NCBI GenBank assembly: GCA_028716975.1
Contig: JAQUOU010000001.1
Coordinates: 248,001-312,000 of the forward strand
Length of the DNA stretch: 64,000 bases
Origin: Methylobacter sp.
Lineage (GTDB): Bacteria; Pseudomonadota; Gammaproteobacteria; Methylococcales; Methylomonadaceae
Direction of reading: 5' to 3'
Shown here: piece by piece, positions 63,154-64,000 of the stretch
How positions within the stretch are numbered: position 1 is the stretch's first letter
Layout of the letters: every line of letters begins with the position of its first letter
The notes under the pieces: generated by a model
Database searches by the model: none
What the model was told of the DNA's origin: nothing
What the model saw: the letters and a program-made list of their open reading frames with translations, nothing else
Position numbers and translations under genes: made by a program

Positions 63154-64000
63154 TTAAGCGACGTAAGTTAACCAGTCGGCGTGGTCGTCTTTTCTTCCAT
63201 GCACGTAATCAAAATACAGAGATTGTAATTTCTCGGTAATAGGCCCGCGTCCGCCATTGCCGATAGCTCGTCCATCATACTCCCTGATCGGCGTCACTTC
63301 AGCGGCGGAACCGGTAAAGAAAGCTTCATCGGCAATATAAACTTCATCCCGGGTAATACGTTTTTCAATGACTTGCAGGCCTTGCCCGGCAGCGATAGTC
63401 ATAATAGTGTCGCGGGTTATGCCTTCCAATGCCGACGTGGTTTCGGGCGTATAAAGTTTGCCGTTGCGCACGATAAACAGGTTTTCGCCGCTGCCTTCCG
63501 CGGCATAACCTTCATGATCCAGTAACAATGCTTCATCGTATCCCGTAGACATGGCTTCCTGTAATGCCAGGATGGAATTGATGTAATTGCCGTTTGCCTT
63601 GGCTTTACACATCGTGCTGTTGACATGATTGCGCGTATAGGAAGACGTACGGATGCGAATGCCTTTTTCCATATTTTCAGCGCCGAGATAGGCGCCCCAC
63701 TGCCAGGCCGCAACTGTCACGTGTACTTTCAGGTTATCGGCTCTAAGCCCCATGCCCTCCGAACCCAAAAAGCACATGGTGCGAATATACGCGCTGTCCA
63801 AATTATTCCTTGAAATGGCTTGCCGTTGCGCCTGATTGAGTTCGTCTTTGCTATAAGGCATGGGCATATTCATAATATGGGCAGATCGAAATAACCGGTC
63901 TGTGTGTTCTTTCATCTTGAAAATGGCCGTGCCTTTTTCGGCATGATAAGCTCTTAAGCCTTCAAACACACCGCACCCGTAATGCAAGGTATGAGTCAAT
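63154..64000 (-). CDS. ilvE: Branched-chain amino acid aminotransferase IlvE (5' cut by window end)
   Basis: 281 C-terminal residues of a fold-type IV PLP transaminase; the N-terminus (about 25 residues) lies beyond base 64000. The frame enters as LTHTLHYGCGVFEGLRAYH. The PLP lysine is in MCKAKANGNYINSILALQEA. YAAEGSGENLFIVRNGKLYTP and the tail EYDGRAIGNGGRGPITEKLQ are IlvE hallmarks. It catalyses the last step to Ile, Leu and Val. It is co-directional with waaF (3-bp gap), a linkage with no obvious pathway logic. Confidence 0.95.
   Translation of the reverse strand, partial: LTHTLHYGCGVFEGLRAYHAEKGTAIFKMKEHTDRLFRSAHIMNMPMPYSKDELNQAQRQAISRNNLDSAYIRTMCFLGSEGMGLRADNLKVHVTVAAWQWGAYLGAENMEKGIRIRTSSYTRNHVNSTMCKAKANGNYINSILALQEAMSTGYDEALLLDHEGYAAEGSGENLFIVRNGKLYTPETTSALEGITRDTIMTIAAGQGLQVIEKRITRDEVYIADEAFFTGSAAEVTPIREYDGRAIGNGGRGPITEKLQSLYFDYVHGRKDDHADWLTYVA

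Overview
The window looks like chromosome from a gammaproteobacterium of moderate GC. The evidence is the 3' part of hda, the divergent metR/metE pair, msrPQ, waaC/waaF and a complete type II secretion operon. Gene style and repeat density would suit a methanotroph-like Methylococcales genome, but no diagnostic methane or methanol gene is present, so that placement is weak inference. No rRNA, tRNA or CRISPR array was recognised.

Layout. 1-2.3 kb: the hda end, a frameshifted monooxygenase-fold gene and metR. 2.4-4.7 kb: metE. 5.1-6.7 kb: a PiT phosphate permease destroyed by two nonsense codons and a frameshift. 7-8.4 kb: a CorA-like transporter with a non-canonical GMS motif. 8.5-13.9 kb: a MITE-like repeat, an OprP/OprO phosphate porin with a Pho-type promoter, another interspersed repeat, two MacB-type permeases and a second MITE copy. 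13.9-14.9 kb: a DUF475 membrane protein. 15.2-17.2 kb: a restriction-modification cassette (C5 methylase, HNH nuclease, Vsr). 17.3-23.9 kb: msrQ, msrP and two large alpha-toroid glycosidases. 24.4-29.4 kb: glycan or lipid modification genes (two methyltransferases, GT-C, small flippase-like protein, GT2, DUF2304). 29.9-36 kb: a tightly overlapped GC-rich operon (glycosidase, GT4, phosphodiesterase-EEP fusion). 36.2-41.4 kb: a minus-strand group (PlcP-like phospholipase C, LplT-like transporter, Nudix, MGDG-synthase-like GT28, lipoprotein). 42.3-46.2 kb: PhoX-like phosphatase and a PF04185 phosphoesterase. 46.5-50.1 kb: a hypothetical gene, EVE protein, ilvA and rpiA. 50.5-61 kb: gspE-F-G-H-I-J-K-L-M-C-D. 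61.1-64 kb: waaC, waaF and ilvE (cut by the window end).

The most interesting theme is phosphate economy. A phosphate porin, a PhoX-like phosphatase, a PF04185 phosphoesterase and a PlcP-type phospholipase C grouped with an MGDG-synthase-like glycosyltransferase lie in one window. Three Pho-box-like promoters share the spacing of classical PhoB promoters. Together these suggest a phosphate-starvation programme that salvages phosphate and replaces phospholipid with glycolipid, while the low-affinity PiT gene has decayed. The neighbouring GT4 plus phosphodiesterase-EEP fusion operon could be a second, undescribed lipid or glycan remodelling module.

Interspersed repeats are abundant. At least three families were found: a ~290 bp element with 17-bp terminal inverted repeats, a family bounded by imperfect ~24-bp inverted ends, and a family built on GTTCGACAAGCTCACC-like palindromes. 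Several share internal modules.
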